A DNA stretch of 64,000 nt, taken from positions 1 to 64,000 of the IMG/VR virus record IMGVR_UViG_3300023174_000141. The stretch is one strand, 5' to 3'. Of the stretch, positions 5,504-14,023 are shown piece after piece. The stretch is from a virus. Position 1 is the stretch's first letter; each line of letters opens with the position of its first letter. Made by a program: the position numbers and the translations under genes. Under the pieces are notes generated by a model. It made no database searches. It was not told the DNA's origin and worked only from the letters and a program-made list of their open reading frames with translations.

Positions 5504-7327
5504 ATGGCAAAGAAGACCGCCACCACGCAGCGCCCGTTCGTCGAGCGCCTCACCTCCAACCTCAAGGCGGCCGACGGTCGTCCCCGCAACGTGACGCTGG
5601 GGCCGAAGACCCTCATCGTCGGGCCGAACGGCAGCGGCAAGTCGAGCATCCAGCAGAGCCTCCAGCTCGCCCTGCTCGGCAGCGCAGACGACCTCGTGGG
5701 CCGTGACGAGGTGCGCGACAACGGCCTGCTCATGAGCATGGTCAGCGCCGACCGGCTCGCCATCCACGCCAAGCTCAACAGCGGCGAGGACTACACCTTC
5801 ATCGCGAAGGACAGCGGCAAGCCCACGCACGACGCGGGCCCGACCCCGGCGCTGCCCCTCCACGAGATCCGCGACGCGCTCGCGGCCTCCCCCGCCACGG
5901 CGCGCAAGGCGTTCCTCGGCTGGGCGGCGAAGAGCGTCACGGCCGGCGACGTGGCGGACTCCGTCCCGTCCATCTACCGGGCGAAGTACCTCGACATCAG
6001 CGCCAGCGTGGGGCGCGGCAAGCTCCCCGTCGACGCTCTCCTCGCCACGCTGGAGTACGTCGGCAAGCGCCAGCGGGACGCGGCGAAGGAGGCCAGCGGG
6101 GCCGAGGCGCTGCTGACCGGCATGGCGCACGACCTCGAGACCGCGCCCACCGAGGATGACCTCCAGGCGGCGCACGAGACGCAGACCGTGGCGTGGCGCA
6201 AGCTCACCGCGGTACAGCAGGCGCACGCGCAGCAGTCCCGGCTGCTGAGCCAGATCCAAAGCATCCGCAGCCAGCTCGCGAAGGTCGAGCCGCCCGAGGC
6301 GCCGAAGGTCGACGAGACCGACCGCAAGTTCTACGAGAGCATGGCGGTCGCCTCGGCCATCGCCGTGGGCAAGGCGCTGACCTCCTGTCCCCTCTGCTCA
6401 AGCGCCGTGGGCCACGCGCACCTCAAGGTCTGCGCCGAGTTCTACGAGGCCGAGGCGCGGTCGATGAAGCCCATCCCCGACTACACCCCGAAGGTCAACC
6501 GACCCTTCCTTCAGAGCCAGCTCGACCTCCTCGCCACCGAGCTGGGCAACATCGATCCTGACCTGCTGGCGCAGGACGTCGCAACCGTCGAGGCGGAGAG
6601 CAACGCGGCGCGCGAGGCGTACCTCAACCTCCGCAACATGTCCGACCGCTGGGCGAACCTCACCAAGGCGCGCGACACCATCGCCGAGATGACGGTGGAG
6701 AGCGAGACCTACAAGGGCATGAAGAAGGAGCTCGAGGGTGTGGTCGCTGATCTGCTCAAGCGGGTGGCCGACACGTTCGTCGCCAAGGTGCAGGCGCACC
6801 TCCCGACGGGCTGGACCTTCGGCATGCAGCTCGACGACGGGGGCAAGGAGGTCTTCCGCCTGGGCCTCATGCAGGGCAAGAAGCTCCGCTCCGCGCTCTC
6901 GGGTGCTGAGTGGGCGACGGTGACCTGCGCTCTGGCGATGGCGATCTCGGCCGACGCGGCGACGGATGCTCCGGTGCTGGTCATGCCGGAGGACCGCGGC
7001 TGGGACGCGGTCACGCTGGGCAAGGTGCTGGCGGCGTGGTCGGGCTTCGACGGGCAGGTCGTCATCGGCACGCCGACGAAGCCGAAGAAGGTGCCGGCGG
7101 GCTGGACGGTCATCGACCTGGGGCAGGGCGAGGCGGAGGAGCCGGTGGTCGCTGAGGCCCCCGCACCGAGCATCGTCGAGGCGGCGACCTTCAAGGTCTA
7201 CGTCCCGTCCCCCACGATGGGCGCCATGCTCAAGGCCCTCGGCTACACCGAGCAGCAAGTCGCCGGCATGGACGCCGCGAAGGCCGCCCACATCGTCGCC
7301 AACGGCATCGCCGCAGGGAGCAAGTGA
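5504..7327 (+). CDS. SbcC/Rad50-like ATPase (SMC-type)
   Basis: 607 residues, shorter than bacterial SbcC but typical for phage gp46-like recombination ATPases. Walker A GPNGSGKSS is at residues 40-48. Long helical arms follow. A zinc-hook-like CPLC at 295-298 lies near the arm tip, with a further Cys (HLKVC) about 12 residues on. The ABC signature is LSGAE at about 465-469, and a Walker B-like segment (PVLVMPEDRGWD, about 490-501) ends in Glu-Asp. These proteins act with an Mre11/SbcD-type nuclease on DNA ends or replication intermediates. No nuclease gene is seen in this window; it may lie upstream of the polymerase. The C-terminal about 80 residues, after the ATPase, are extra. Own promoter at 5391-5419. 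Confidence 0.85.
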   Translation: MAKKTATTQRPFVERLTSNLKAADGRPRNVTLGPKTLIVGPNGSGKSSIQQSLQLALLGSADDLVGRDEVRDNGLLMSMVSADRLAIHAKLNSGEDYTFIAKDSGKPTHDAGPTPALPLHEIRDALAASPATARKAFLGWAAKSVTAGDVADSVPSIYRAKYLDISASVGRGKLPVDALLATLEYVGKRQRDAAKEASGAEALLTGMAHDLETAPTEDDLQAAHETQTVAWRKLTAVQQAHAQQSRLLSQIQSIRSQLAKVEPPEAPKVDETDRKFYESMAVASAIAVGKALTSCPLCSSAVGHAHLKVCAEFYEAEARSMKPIPDYTPKVNRPFLQSQLDLLATELGNIDPDLLAQDVATVEAESNAAREAYLNLRNMSDRWANLTKARDTIAEMTVESETYKGMKKELEGVVADLLKRVADTFVAKVQAHLPTGWTFGMQLDDGGKEVFRLGLMQGKKLRSALSGAEWATVTCALAMAISADAATDAPVLVMPEDRGWDAVTLGKVLAAWSGFDGQVVIGTPTKPKKVPAGWTVIDLGQGEAEEPVVAEAPAPSIVEAATFKVYVPSPTMGAMLKALGYTEQQVAGMDAAKAAHIVANGIAAGSK

Positions 7328-7875
7328 TGGACAACAACAAGCTGGCCCGCCCGCACTACGAGTGGGTGCTCGAAGACTACGAGCGCAACGAGACCGAGAC
7401 CTTCAACGCAGCGCGCGACGTCGAGGCGTTCCTCGAGGCGACGGAGTACACCGACTGGTTCGAGCTCCGGCAGGCCGGGCTCTACACCGAGGCGCTCGCC
7501 ACGGGCATCGAGGCGTCGCTCCTGTCGGTCCACGAGGAGCGCCGGGAGCGCGCCAAGGTGGCGCTCCGTCAGGTGATGGCGCTCGCCCAAGAGGCGCGCG
7601 ACGTGGCCAACGACGCGCTCGACCTCGAGGCGACGACCGAGCCTCCGGGGCACACCTGCCCCGCCATCGACAAGTCCAAGCGGGCGATGCGCCGCCTCTA
7701 CTACCGGCTCACCAACCCCGAGCAGGTCTGCAAGGACAACGCGCACGTCGTCTTCAAGGAGGGCCTCGCCGCGCTGGAACAGGTGCGAGAAGAGAACAAG
7801 CAGCTTCGGCGGGCGCACGCTGACATCACCCGCAAGCTCACGTCGGCGCTGCGGCATGGTGGAGGTGCGGCATGA
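7327..7875 (+). CDS. Helical hypothetical protein (182 aa)
   Basis: ATG 7327 is favoured over GTG 7324: AGGGAG at 7315-7320 is 6 nt away, and the ATG overlaps the previous TGA. The protein is acidic, almost wholly helical, and ends in a coiled-coil segment (LEQVREENKQLRRAHADITRKL). A single HTC motif and one later Cys are present. Situated between the SbcC-like ATPase and an HTH protein in one coupled operon, it may assist DNA metabolism, but nothing in it is diagnostic. Confidence 0.7.
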   Translation: MDNNKLARPHYEWVLEDYERNETETFNAARDVEAFLEATEYTDWFELRQAGLYTEALATGIEASLLSVHEERRERAKVALRQVMALAQEARDVANDALDLEATTEPPGHTCPAIDKSKRAMRRLYYRLTNPEQVCKDNAHVVFKEGLAALEQVREENKQLRRAHADITRKLTSALRHGGGAA

Positions 7876-8645
7876 TCGGGCGCTCGTGGACGACGAAGAA
7901 GGCAGAGCGGGTCTGGAAGCGACTGCGCGCGGGTGTGCACGTCGAGACCCTCGCCGCCGACGAGGGGTGCACCGTGACGAACATCCACCGACGCCTGCGC
8001 ACAGCGGGCTACAGCCCGAGCCAGGCGCGACGCGTCGAGAGCACGGAGGAGCTGCAAGCCGCGAAGATCTACGCCATGCGGAAGGCCGGCCAGTCCTTCG
8101 AGGAGATCGCGGTGGAGCTCGGCCAGGAGCCGGGCACGCTCACCATGCGCCGGCTCTACATGCGCCTCGTGCGCTACTGCGAGAGGGCCGAGGTGCCCTA
8201 CCCTAAGATGCCGAAGAAGAGCCGGCCCGGCCGACGGGGTGGCCCGCACACCAAGCCCGACTACAGCCTCGTCGACGGCTGCGTCGCCATGATGAAGAAG
8301 CACCCTCAGCCCATGAGCATCGAGGACTTCGCCGAGAAGGTGGGCGTCGACGCCCGCATCGCCAAGCGCCTCGTGGCGGAGATGCGGCGGCGCCGGCTGC
8401 TCGCCGATGGTATCGTCCCCATCAAGGGGGCAACAACGGAAGAGCACCTGACCGGCTCGGAAGTCTTCGTCCTCGAAGCTGTGCGCGAGGCGTGGAACGA
8501 CAAGGACCAGCAGTGCCATTCTCTGGGTAGCCTCGTTGACTACGGGCGCTACGCGCGTCACACCCTCAGCATCGCCATCATCAAGCTCCGCAAGCTGGGC
8601 CTCGTCGAGGCCCGCGGCGGGCTCTACCTCCGGGAACACGCATGA
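7872..8645 (+). CDS. Multi-HTH DNA-binding protein
   Basis: 257 residues, ATG overlapping the preceding stop (ATGA). At least three helix-turn-helix-like units can be read: residues about 10-45 (GVHVETLAADEGCTVTNIHR), about 55-100 (KAGQSFEEIAVELG followed by TLTMRRLYMRL), and a winged-helix-like part at about 135-170 (SIEDFAEKVGVDARIAKRLV). A basic linker (KKSRPGRRGGPHTKP) separates them. It lies directly before the DUF927-type ATPase and overlaps it, so it could act as an origin-binding or helicase-loading factor, or as an early regulator. The tandem HTH reading is by pattern only. Confidence 0.65.
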   Translation: MIGRSWTTKKAERVWKRLRAGVHVETLAADEGCTVTNIHRRLRTAGYSPSQARRVESTEELQAAKIYAMRKAGQSFEEIAVELGQEPGTLTMRRLYMRLVRYCERAEVPYPKMPKKSRPGRRGGPHTKPDYSLVDGCVAMMKKHPQPMSIEDFAEKVGVDARIAKRLVAEMRRRRLLADGIVPIKGATTEEHLTGSEVFVLEAVREAWNDKDQQCHSLGSLVDYGRYARHTLSIAIIKLRKLGLVEARGGLYLREHA

Positions 8646-10810
8646 CCACAGAGCACGAGAACGAGAACGAGACTACCTTCGACAAGCCGGACACGGTGAA
8701 CGACGGGCTGGACCTGCTGCGCGTGTTGCAGAACCAGCTCTCGTCCACCGAGAAGACCAACCACCTCGCCGCCTGGTCGGCCATCCAGCGGCCCGAAGCG
8801 CTGGGCGCCATCGCCGACGCGTGGGTGGCGGACGAGGCGCAGGTCTCGGGGATGCTGGCCGTCATCGAGATGCTGCCCGGGCAGGTCACCCGCTGCCGGG
8901 CGCTGCGCTCCGCGCTCAAGCGACTCGTCACCGAGCGCCGGCGCGCCAGCCTCGACCGTGTTATCGGGGTCGTGCAGGACAACACGCTCATCTCCCTCGG
9001 CATCGCCTTGGGTGCGGGCGCTCCTCCTCCGGCGCTGGTCGAACCCCAGATGCTGGACTCCCTCAAGGTTCCCCGAGGCTACTCGGTGGACCCGACCGGC
9101 ATCTTCAAGCTGTCCGTCATGGCTGACGGAACGGCGGCGTCGACGCGCGTGGCGACTGCTCCCATCTTCATCGTGGGGCGGACGCACGACGTGCTGACCG
9201 GCACGGCGAAGCGCGTCCTGATGTGGCGCACCCCGGCGGGCTGGACGCAGCGGCCCATCGACCGCGGCGTTCTGATGAACGGGCAGAAGCTCATCGGGCT
9301 GGCCGACCTCGAGGTGCCGGTCACCTCGAACACCAGCGGCGCGGTGGTCGAGTGGCTGGCGGAGTTCGAGGCGGAGAACATGCACCGCTTCGGCGCCTCG
9401 CAGGCGGCGAGCCGCATGGGCTGGATCAACCAGGGCGGGGTGCACGGCTTCCTGCTGCCCGAATCGTTCTACTCCACGGCGCAGAGCGACGAGGCGAGCG
9501 ACATCGAGCTGGTGCCGCAGGTCGGCCTCGAGTCCGTGCTCGAGGGGTGGAAGCCGTCCGGTACCTGGGAGGGCTGGCTCGAGGCGATGGAGCTCATGCG
9601 CCCCTTCACCCCGATGTGGCTCGCGCTCTACGCCTCGTGTGCCGCGCCTATGCTGGAGATCCTCAACAGCCCGAGCTTCGTCGTGGACTTCAACGGCGAG
9701 ACCTCCAGCGGGAAGACGACGGCGATGCGCGTGGCGGCCAGCGTGTGGGGTCGCCCGGCCGACAACATGCCGACGGCGATGTACTCGTGGGACGCGACGA
9801 AGGTCTTCGTCGAGCGGCTGTGCGGGTTCCTCTGCAACCTGCCGGTCATCCTCGACGAGACGAAGCGGGCCAAGGACAGCAAGGTCGTGCGCGACGTGGT
9901 CTACGACTTCGCCAACGGGCAGGGTCGCGGGCGCGGGGCGCCGGACGGGACGCGCCAGACGGCGTCGTGGCGCAGCGTCATGCTCACCTCTGGCGAGGCG
10001 GCGGCCACCTCGTTCAGTCAGGACGGCGGCACCCGGGCGCGCGTGCTCTCCATCACGGGTCGCCCGATGGGCACGAACATGAAGGCCGGCGGCCCGGCGG
10101 CGGAAGAGCTGACCATGCTGTTGCAGGAGCACTACGGCCACCTCGGGCGCCGGCTCATGCACTACCTCGTCAGCGTGGCGGACCAGCACGAGGCGCTGCG
10201 CGAGATGTGGCGCGGGACGCGGGACCAGTACGCGGCGGTGGCGAAGACCGCGGTGAGCCGGCGGCACGCGGGCAACCTCGCGACGCTGCACCTCGCCTCG
10301 AACATCGTGCACGCGCTCGGCGTGCCGGTGCCCGAAGAGGACCCGATGGCCTTCGCGCTCGAGGCCGTCATGCAGATCGAGACCGAGAAGGACCGGCCGC
10401 ACGCCGCGTTCATCGAGGTCATCGGCTGGTGCGCCGCGAACCAGAACCGCTTCTGGGGGCGCCACGAGGTGGACCGGGACGACAAGGTCCGCGTGCCGGG
10501 CCGCGGCTGGGCCGGCGCCTGGGACGGGCGCGAGGACTGGGGCGTCATCAGCCTCATGCCCAACGTGCTGCGTGAGGTGCTGGAGCCGATGGGCTTCCAG
10601 GTGGAGGAGATCATCGACCGCTGGGCGGAGCGCGGCTGGATCGTGCACTCCGAGCGGGCGAGCGGCGGGAAGATGGTGCGGAGCCGCACGACGGTGGTGC
10701 GCATCCACGGTGCGCCCATGCGGGTCTACCAGTTCAGCCGCATGTCCGTCGACAACCACGTCGCCGACGACGAGGTGGCCCGGGGCAACGCCGAGGAGAC
10801 GCCGACGTGA
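8642..10810 (+). CDS. DUF927-type ATPase, probable replicative helicase
   Basis: 722 residues. The core carries Walker A GETSSGKTT at residues 352-360 and an acidic Walker B with LDE at about 404-406, followed by a segment typical of the DUF927 family: a conserved region around KVVRDVVYDFANGQG, then SGEAAATSF and GTRARVLSI. DUF927 proteins of phages and mobile elements are superfamily 3/AAA-like ATPases often placed with primases. No primase motif is seen in the N-terminal 180 residues here. Start ATG overlaps the HTH gene; stop overlaps GTG 10807. It is the likely replicative helicase beside the family A polymerase. Confidence 0.8.
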   Translation: MTTEHENENETTFDKPDTVNDGLDLLRVLQNQLSSTEKTNHLAAWSAIQRPEALGAIADAWVADEAQVSGMLAVIEMLPGQVTRCRALRSALKRLVTERRRASLDRVIGVVQDNTLISLGIALGAGAPPPALVEPQMLDSLKVPRGYSVDPTGIFKLSVMADGTAASTRVATAPIFIVGRTHDVLTGTAKRVLMWRTPAGWTQRPIDRGVLMNGQKLIGLADLEVPVTSNTSGAVVEWLAEFEAENMHRFGASQAASRMGWINQGGVHGFLLPESFYSTAQSDEASDIELVPQVGLESVLEGWKPSGTWEGWLEAMELMRPFTPMWLALYASCAAPMLEILNSPSFVVDFNGETSSGKTTAMRVAASVWGRPADNMPTAMYSWDATKVFVERLCGFLCNLPVILDETKRAKDSKVVRDVVYDFANGQGRGRGAPDGTRQTASWRSVMLTSGEAAATSFSQDGGTRARVLSITGRPMGTNMKAGGPAAEELTMLLQEHYGHLGRRLMHYLVSVADQHEALREMWRGTRDQYAAVAKTAVSRRHAGNLATLHLASNIVHALGVPVPEEDPMAFALEAVMQIETEKDRPHAAFIEVIGWCAANQNRFWGRHEVDRDDKVRVPGRGWAGAWDGREDWGVISLMPNVLREVLEPMGFQVEEIIDRWAERGWIVHSERASGGKMVRSRTTVVRIHGAPMRVYQFSRMSVDNHVADDEVARGNAEETPT

Positions 10811-11346
10811 GCCAGTGGGGACCCCGCAAGCCGAAGGTGACGACGGTGATGCGGGTGCCCGCGCACCACGAGGTGTTCGTGTCCAAGGCGTCGGGAGAGC
10901 TCGCGCTCTTCTGGCGTCGGGCGGACGACGACGCGCTGGGTGTGCTGGGCTCCCTGCGTTCTCTCGGGCGGCCAGTCACAGCGGAGCACGCCGAGCGGGC
11001 GGTGGCGCTGCTGCGTGAGATCGGGGAGCCGGGCGCGCTGCGCCTCGCGGCCACGCTCGACCGCGCCTGCACCGAGCAGGAGATGGTGGTGACGTGGCAC
11101 CACGAACCGCTGCCCCCGGGCATGGTGCGGAAGGACAAGCCGAAGCGCTGCGTCTACTACACCGAGCCGCTCACGAAGCGGCGCTGTCAGGCGGTCGGGC
11201 TCTACTCGGTGGCCGGCGCGTGCGGCACCTTCTGCGAGCTGCATGGGCGGCGCACCGCTGTCCGGCTGGAGCGGCGGCCGAACCTTCGAGCGAAGAAAGA
11301 GTACGCCCGAAAGAAGAACAAGGGAACCCCAACGACTACGTCGTAA
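10807..11346 (+). CDS. Cys-containing basic protein (179 aa)
   Basis: GTG 10807 overlaps the preceding stop (GTGA). The N-terminal 95 residues are helical. Residues about 118-145 contain four cysteines and a histidine (CVYYTEPL..RRC, then GACGTFCELH), a plausible zinc site. The C-terminus is strongly basic (KKEYARKKNKG), suggesting nucleic acid binding. Last gene of the replication operon. Function unknown. Confidence 0.7.
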   Translation: MSQWGPRKPKVTTVMRVPAHHEVFVSKASGELALFWRRADDDALGVLGSLRSLGRPVTAEHAERAVALLREIGEPGALRLAATLDRACTEQEMVVTWHHEPLPPGMVRKDKPKRCVYYTEPLTKRRCQAVGLYSVAGACGTFCELHGRRTAVRLERRPNLRAKKEYARKKNKGTPTTTS

Positions 11347-11371
11347 CACGGGGCGCAAGTTACGCAAGGGC

Positions 11372-11390
11372 TTGACGCTGCGGTTATGCT
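11372..11390 (+). promoter_or_regulatory. Weak promoter candidate before small terminase gene
   Basis: A TTGACG (11372-11377) and a TATGCT (11385-11390) are too close to serve as one pair. GGTTATGCT resembles the GGTTTATGCT before the giant gene at 44093. A start 7 nt downstream of TATGCT would leave a 9-nt leader containing the GGAGG ribosome site. Confidence 0.35.
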
Positions 11391-11405
11391 GCTCGCGGAG
11401 GCAGC

Positions 11406-12002
11406 ATGCCGAAGACCGAGAAGCCGGTGCAGCCCGGCCCCAGCATCAACGCCGTGAAGCTCCCAGGCATGGCGCACACCGACAACGCGGTGGCGCCGTC
11501 CTTCGGGCCTCCGGCGTCTTCGCGCGCCCGCACCATCTCCGTCACGCCTGCGGTGGAGAGCGAGGTCGTGGAGATGCTGGCGGAGCAGACGAAGTTCGCG
11601 ACCGAGCCCGAGACCCGGGCCATCGCCATCCAGCTCCTCGGCGCGGGGTACACGGTGCGCGACGTGGCGCGGCGCCTGTCCGTCCGGGCGCACATCGTGT
11701 GGGGCTGGGCGGAGGAGCCGGCCGTGAAGACGGCCATCGAGAAGGGCCGGATGCTGCGGAAGCAGAGCCTCGGCCAGGAGCTCGAAGACGCAGCGGAGGC
11801 GGCGCTGGGCACGCTCATCGACCTGATGCAGGACGAGGGCACGACCCCGAAGGACCGGCTCAAGGCGGCCGAGATCATCCTCGACCGCTGCGGGCTGGTC
11901 GAGCTGCCGACGAAGCAGGCCCAGGTGGAGACGGCCGTGCGCGTCGACGTGGACTTCGACGAGCGCCTCGCGCGCATCGTGGCGGCGAGCCGGCCGGCCT
12001 AA
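11406..12002 (+). CDS. Putative small terminase subunit
   Basis: 198 residues. An HTH-like segment (TEPETRAIAIQLLGAGYTVR, then VARRLSVRAHIVWGWAEEP) at about 63-98 is followed by a helical part of the form EDAAEAALGTLIDLMQDEG, and TPKDRLKAAEIILDRCGLVE, which is the usual layout of phage small terminases: DNA-binding head, then a multimerising helix. Such proteins bind the packaging site and load DNA on the large subunit. A strong GGAGG lies upstream of ATG 11406. The large subunit is encoded about 15 kb away on the other strand, which is unusual. A general HTH regulator is the alternative. Confidence 0.65.
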   Translation: MPKTEKPVQPGPSINAVKLPGMAHTDNAVAPSFGPPASSRARTISVTPAVESEVVEMLAEQTKFATEPETRAIAIQLLGAGYTVRDVARRLSVRAHIVWGWAEEPAVKTAIEKGRMLRKQSLGQELEDAAEAALGTLIDLMQDEGTTPKDRLKAAEIILDRCGLVELPTKQAQVETAVRVDVDFDERLARIVAASRPA

Positions 12003-12009
12003 ACGAAAA

Positions 12010-12034
12010 GACCCCGGCGCGTGGCCGGGGTCTG
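12010..12034 (-). terminator. Intrinsic terminator between convergent genes
   Basis: Perfect 10-bp stem AGACCCCGGC/GCCGGGGTCT with a 5-nt loop. On the minus strand it is followed by TTTTCGTTT, so it is a canonical terminator for the minus operon ending at 12045. On the plus strand it lacks a U-run but may still slow the small-terminase transcript. Confidence 0.85.
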
Positions 12035-12044
12035 GTTCGTTGGG

Positions 12045-12440
12045 TCAGCAGATGTAGGTCTGGCGGTGCGCGGTCCAGAATCTCTTCTCGCGCCAGTAGC
12101 TAGACATCGTCACGCTGATCATGCAGTTCTTCGGGTCGAGCAGGTTCAGAACCCAGTTCGACAGGTCAGGTCCTGCGAGACCGTTCGACTTCCCGTAGGC
12201 GAGGAGGCAGCGCTGCACGCCAGCCCACGCGCTGGCCTCGACTTGCTCTCGCGTGTTTCCCGGCCCAGTAGCGTACCCTCGGCAGGCGTAGTTCTCGAGA
12301 GGGGCCACGGTGTAGACCAGCATCTCGTTGGCGGGCACGTTGATGCTCCAGCGCGGAGGCGCCTCGCCCGCCGCGCCGACCAGCCTCGGTCTCGCCAGCT
12401 CCTCTCCGAAGGCCAGCGCCACGAGCAGCAGAGCGGTCAC
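12045..12440 (-). CDS. Exported Cys-containing small protein
   Basis: 131 residues. The N-terminus MTALLLVALAFGEEL looks like a short uncharged signal sequence, with cleavage likely near the Ala/Gly before residue 20. The remainder has four cysteines (in NYACRG, QRCLL, KNCM and the terminal IC), which could form disulfides outside the cytoplasm. No membrane anchor at the C-terminus. It is the last gene of the 14.6-12.0 kb minus operon and its ATG overlaps the stop of the coiled-coil gene before it. An exported role, for example superinfection interference or lysis timing, is inference only. Confidence 0.6.
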   Translation of the reverse strand: MTALLLVALAFGEELARPRLVGAAGEAPPRWSINVPANEMLVYTVAPLENYACRGYATGPGNTREQVEASAWAGVQRCLLAYGKSNGLAGPDLSNWVLNLLDPKNCMISVTMSSYWREKRFWTAHRQTYIC

Positions 12441-12949
12441 GTCTCGACGCCGAGGATGGAGAGCAGGCCGCGCCGCTGTTCCGTCACGCTCTGCGCCATC
12501 GCCTCGTGCTGACGTCGCACGTCAGCCAACCGGAGCGCGAGGTCGTCGCGCTGCTTGAGTGCGCGGTCGCGCTCCTGCCGCGCTCGCTCTACGTTGTCCT
12601 CCCCAGCCTTAAGTTGCCCGAGGTAGGTCCTCACGAGGGCGTCGGCGGCTTGCTTGTCCTGCTCTGCCTGCCACGCCAACTTGGTGAGTCGCTGGTTCTC
12701 CTTCGTGAGCTGCACCACCTCGGCGGCGAGGTCGCGCTCGGTGAGCTTCGCGTCCGCGAGCTGGCCGCGCAGGTCGACGTTGGACTCGTGCAGCGACCGG
12801 ATGGTGGCGTCGAGGTCAGGCTCCGGCTCGGGCGGCTCGGTGTGAACCGCCAACATCAGCTTCTCGACATTCATCATGGTCGCCTGGACCTCGAGGTTGA
12901 GGCGCAGCACGGCGCGCTCCAGCTCGTCGATGCGTGTGCTCCCGATCAT
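12437..12949 (-). CDS. Coiled-coil protein (170 aa)
   Basis: ATG 12949 is chosen because GGAGGTCAGT precedes it and it overlaps the previous TGA (ATGA); a longer in-frame extension has no ribosome site. From residue about 50 to 150 the protein is a nearly continuous coiled coil (ESNVDLRGQLADAKLTERDL and QERDRALKQRDDLALRLADV are examples) with a heptad Leu/Ala pattern. No signal peptide or membrane segment. It sits next to one exported and one membrane-anchored protein. Function unknown. Confidence 0.7.
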   Translation of the reverse strand: MIGSTRIDELERAVLRLNLEVQATMMNVEKLMLAVHTEPPEPEPDLDATIRSLHESNVDLRGQLADAKLTERDLAAEVVQLTKENQRLTKLAWQAEQDKQAADALVRTYLGQLKAGEDNVERARQERDRALKQRDDLALRLADVRRQHEAMAQSVTEQRRGLLSILGVET

Positions 12950-13146
12950 ACTGACCTCCAGCCGTGGATGCCCGACAGGGCGAACGTGCGGACCCGGTCG
13001 TCCTCGGTGCGTTCGAGGTCGACGGCATCGACCAGCCATTGAGGGCCGGGGTGCCACGACACCTCGCCGAAGTAGAACCGGATGGGCTTGATGCGGCGCT
13101 GGCGGCGCTCGCCTCGCCAGTTGGTGTAGTCGATGACGGCTCTCAT
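12946..13146 (-). CDS. Small basic protein of WYL/KOW-like appearance (66 aa)
   Basis: Opens MRAVIDYTNWRGERRQRRIK, continues PIRFYFGEVSWHPGPQWLVD and ends in a short charged strand. This order is that of the small phage/bacterial domain with an 'Y.N..GE.R.R.I.P......W.P..QW...A.d' pattern, often annotated as WYL-like or DUF; I recognise the pattern but not a defined function. ATG 13146 overlaps the previous stop. The protein may bind a small ligand or nucleic acid. Confidence 0.65.
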   Translation of the reverse strand: MRAVIDYTNWRGERRQRRIKPIRFYFGEVSWHPGPQWLVDAVDLERTEDDRVRTFALSGIHGWRSV

Positions 13147-13454
13147 GGCTTCCTCTTCTTCGGCTTCGGCTTGGGTTCGTGGACGATGTCGGTGTCCGGC
13201 TCGACGATGTCCTGCACGAGGACGGCCGGCGCCACGGGCCCCATCGGGGCGCGGGTTGGGACGTAGGTGCAGGAGAGCGCGCTGCCCCTGTGGTAGCAGG
13301 ACACGCCGTCCTCGTAGTCTACCCGGGTCGTCTCGCTCGCGAGCATGGCCCGAATGTCCGGCTTCTCGGAGCAGGACCGGAGACCTCCGATGACGAGGAG
13401 CCCGACGAGGATCAGGGCGGCGGCCGTGGCCGTGGTGCGACTGTACTCACGCAT
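13143..13454 (-). CDS. Membrane-anchored protein with proline/lysine tail (103 aa)
   Basis: ATG 13454 lies inside the end of the preceding gene. Residues about 8-25 (TATAAALILVGLLVIGGL) form one transmembrane helix or an uncleaved signal anchor; LRSC directly after it is a poor lipobox. The outer part has two more cysteines and ends in a Pro/Lys-rich stretch (HEPKPKPKKRKP). N-in, C-out topology is expected from the charge distribution. Together with the exported protein at 12045 it hints at an envelope role for this operon, for example a spanin-like or exclusion function. No direct evidence for either. Confidence 0.65.
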   Translation of the reverse strand: MREYSRTTATAAALILVGLLVIGGLRSCSEKPDIRAMLASETTRVDYEDGVSCYHRGSALSCTYVPTRAPMGPVAPAVLVQDIVEPDTDIVHEPKPKPKKRKP

Positions 13455-13884
13455 CGTTGAAGTCCTCGCAGTCATCGCGGAAGGCCCACGAGAAGCTCTT
13501 CCAGTCGCGGCTGTCCTCGTCGTGCATGGCCGTGGCGAGCCACGACAGGGAGAGCTGGAGCAGCTCGTCGGCGGCGGCCACGTTGCCGGAGGTGAGCATG
13601 AGGGGCTCAAGCTCGGCGGCCCGGTCGGCCTCCGCCTGGGCGACCTTCACGTCCACGTCCACGGAGACGCGGACCCACGTCGTATCGCCCTCGCGCCGGG
13701 CCGTGCGCTGGCGGCTGTCGATGAGGTCAGCGAGGCCGCGCAGCGTGGCGCTCAGGGCCTCGCGCTCGTCGCGCCCGGAGCGCGTCACGGTGGCGCCGGC
13801 CCCAATGCCGGGGAGCGTCATCGTGGCGACGGCTCGGTTGTCGTCAGCGGCGAGCGAGATGGTCACGGGTTCACGGGTTCTCAT
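13447..13884 (-). CDS. Hypothetical protein (145 aa)
   Basis: ATG 13884 lies inside the 3' end of the upstream membrane microgene. Residues 1-85 look like a small alpha/beta domain (VTISLAADDNRAVATMTLPG, then REALSATLRGLADLID); the C-terminal 50 residues are acidic and helical with several Trp (SWLATAMHDEDSRDWKSFSW). No known motif. Member of the coupled minus operon. Confidence 0.65.
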   Translation of the reverse strand: MRTREPVTISLAADDNRAVATMTLPGIGAGATVTRSGRDEREALSATLRGLADLIDSRQRTARREGDTTWVRVSVDVDVKVAQAEADRAAELEPLMLTSGNVAAADELLQLSLSWLATAMHDEDSRDWKSFSWAFRDDCEDFNDA

Positions 13885-14023
13885 TGTCGTCGTCCTCGTC
13901 GTCCCAGGGGTTGTGGAAGTGAGCGTCGGGGGTGATCTGGTAGCCCACGATCAGCATGATGTAGGCGATCAGCATGCTGGCGGGGCAGAGCAGGCCCCCC
14001 AGCGTAGTGTAGATGGGGTTCAT
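13871..14023 (-). CDS. 50-residue membrane microprotein
   Basis: ATG 14023 overlaps the end of the gene before it and TGA 13871-13873 overlaps the start of the next, the same head-to-tail fit as its neighbours. One transmembrane helix spans about residues 9-28 (GGLLCPASMLIAYIMLIVGY). The C-terminus is very acidic (NPWDDEDDDNENP). Its position, coupling and membrane helix support a real gene despite its size. Function unknown; small acidic-tailed membrane proteins in phages can modulate host envelope processes. Confidence 0.6.
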   Translation of the reverse strand: MNPIYTTLGGLLCPASMLIAYIMLIVGYQITPDAHFHNPWDDEDDDNENP

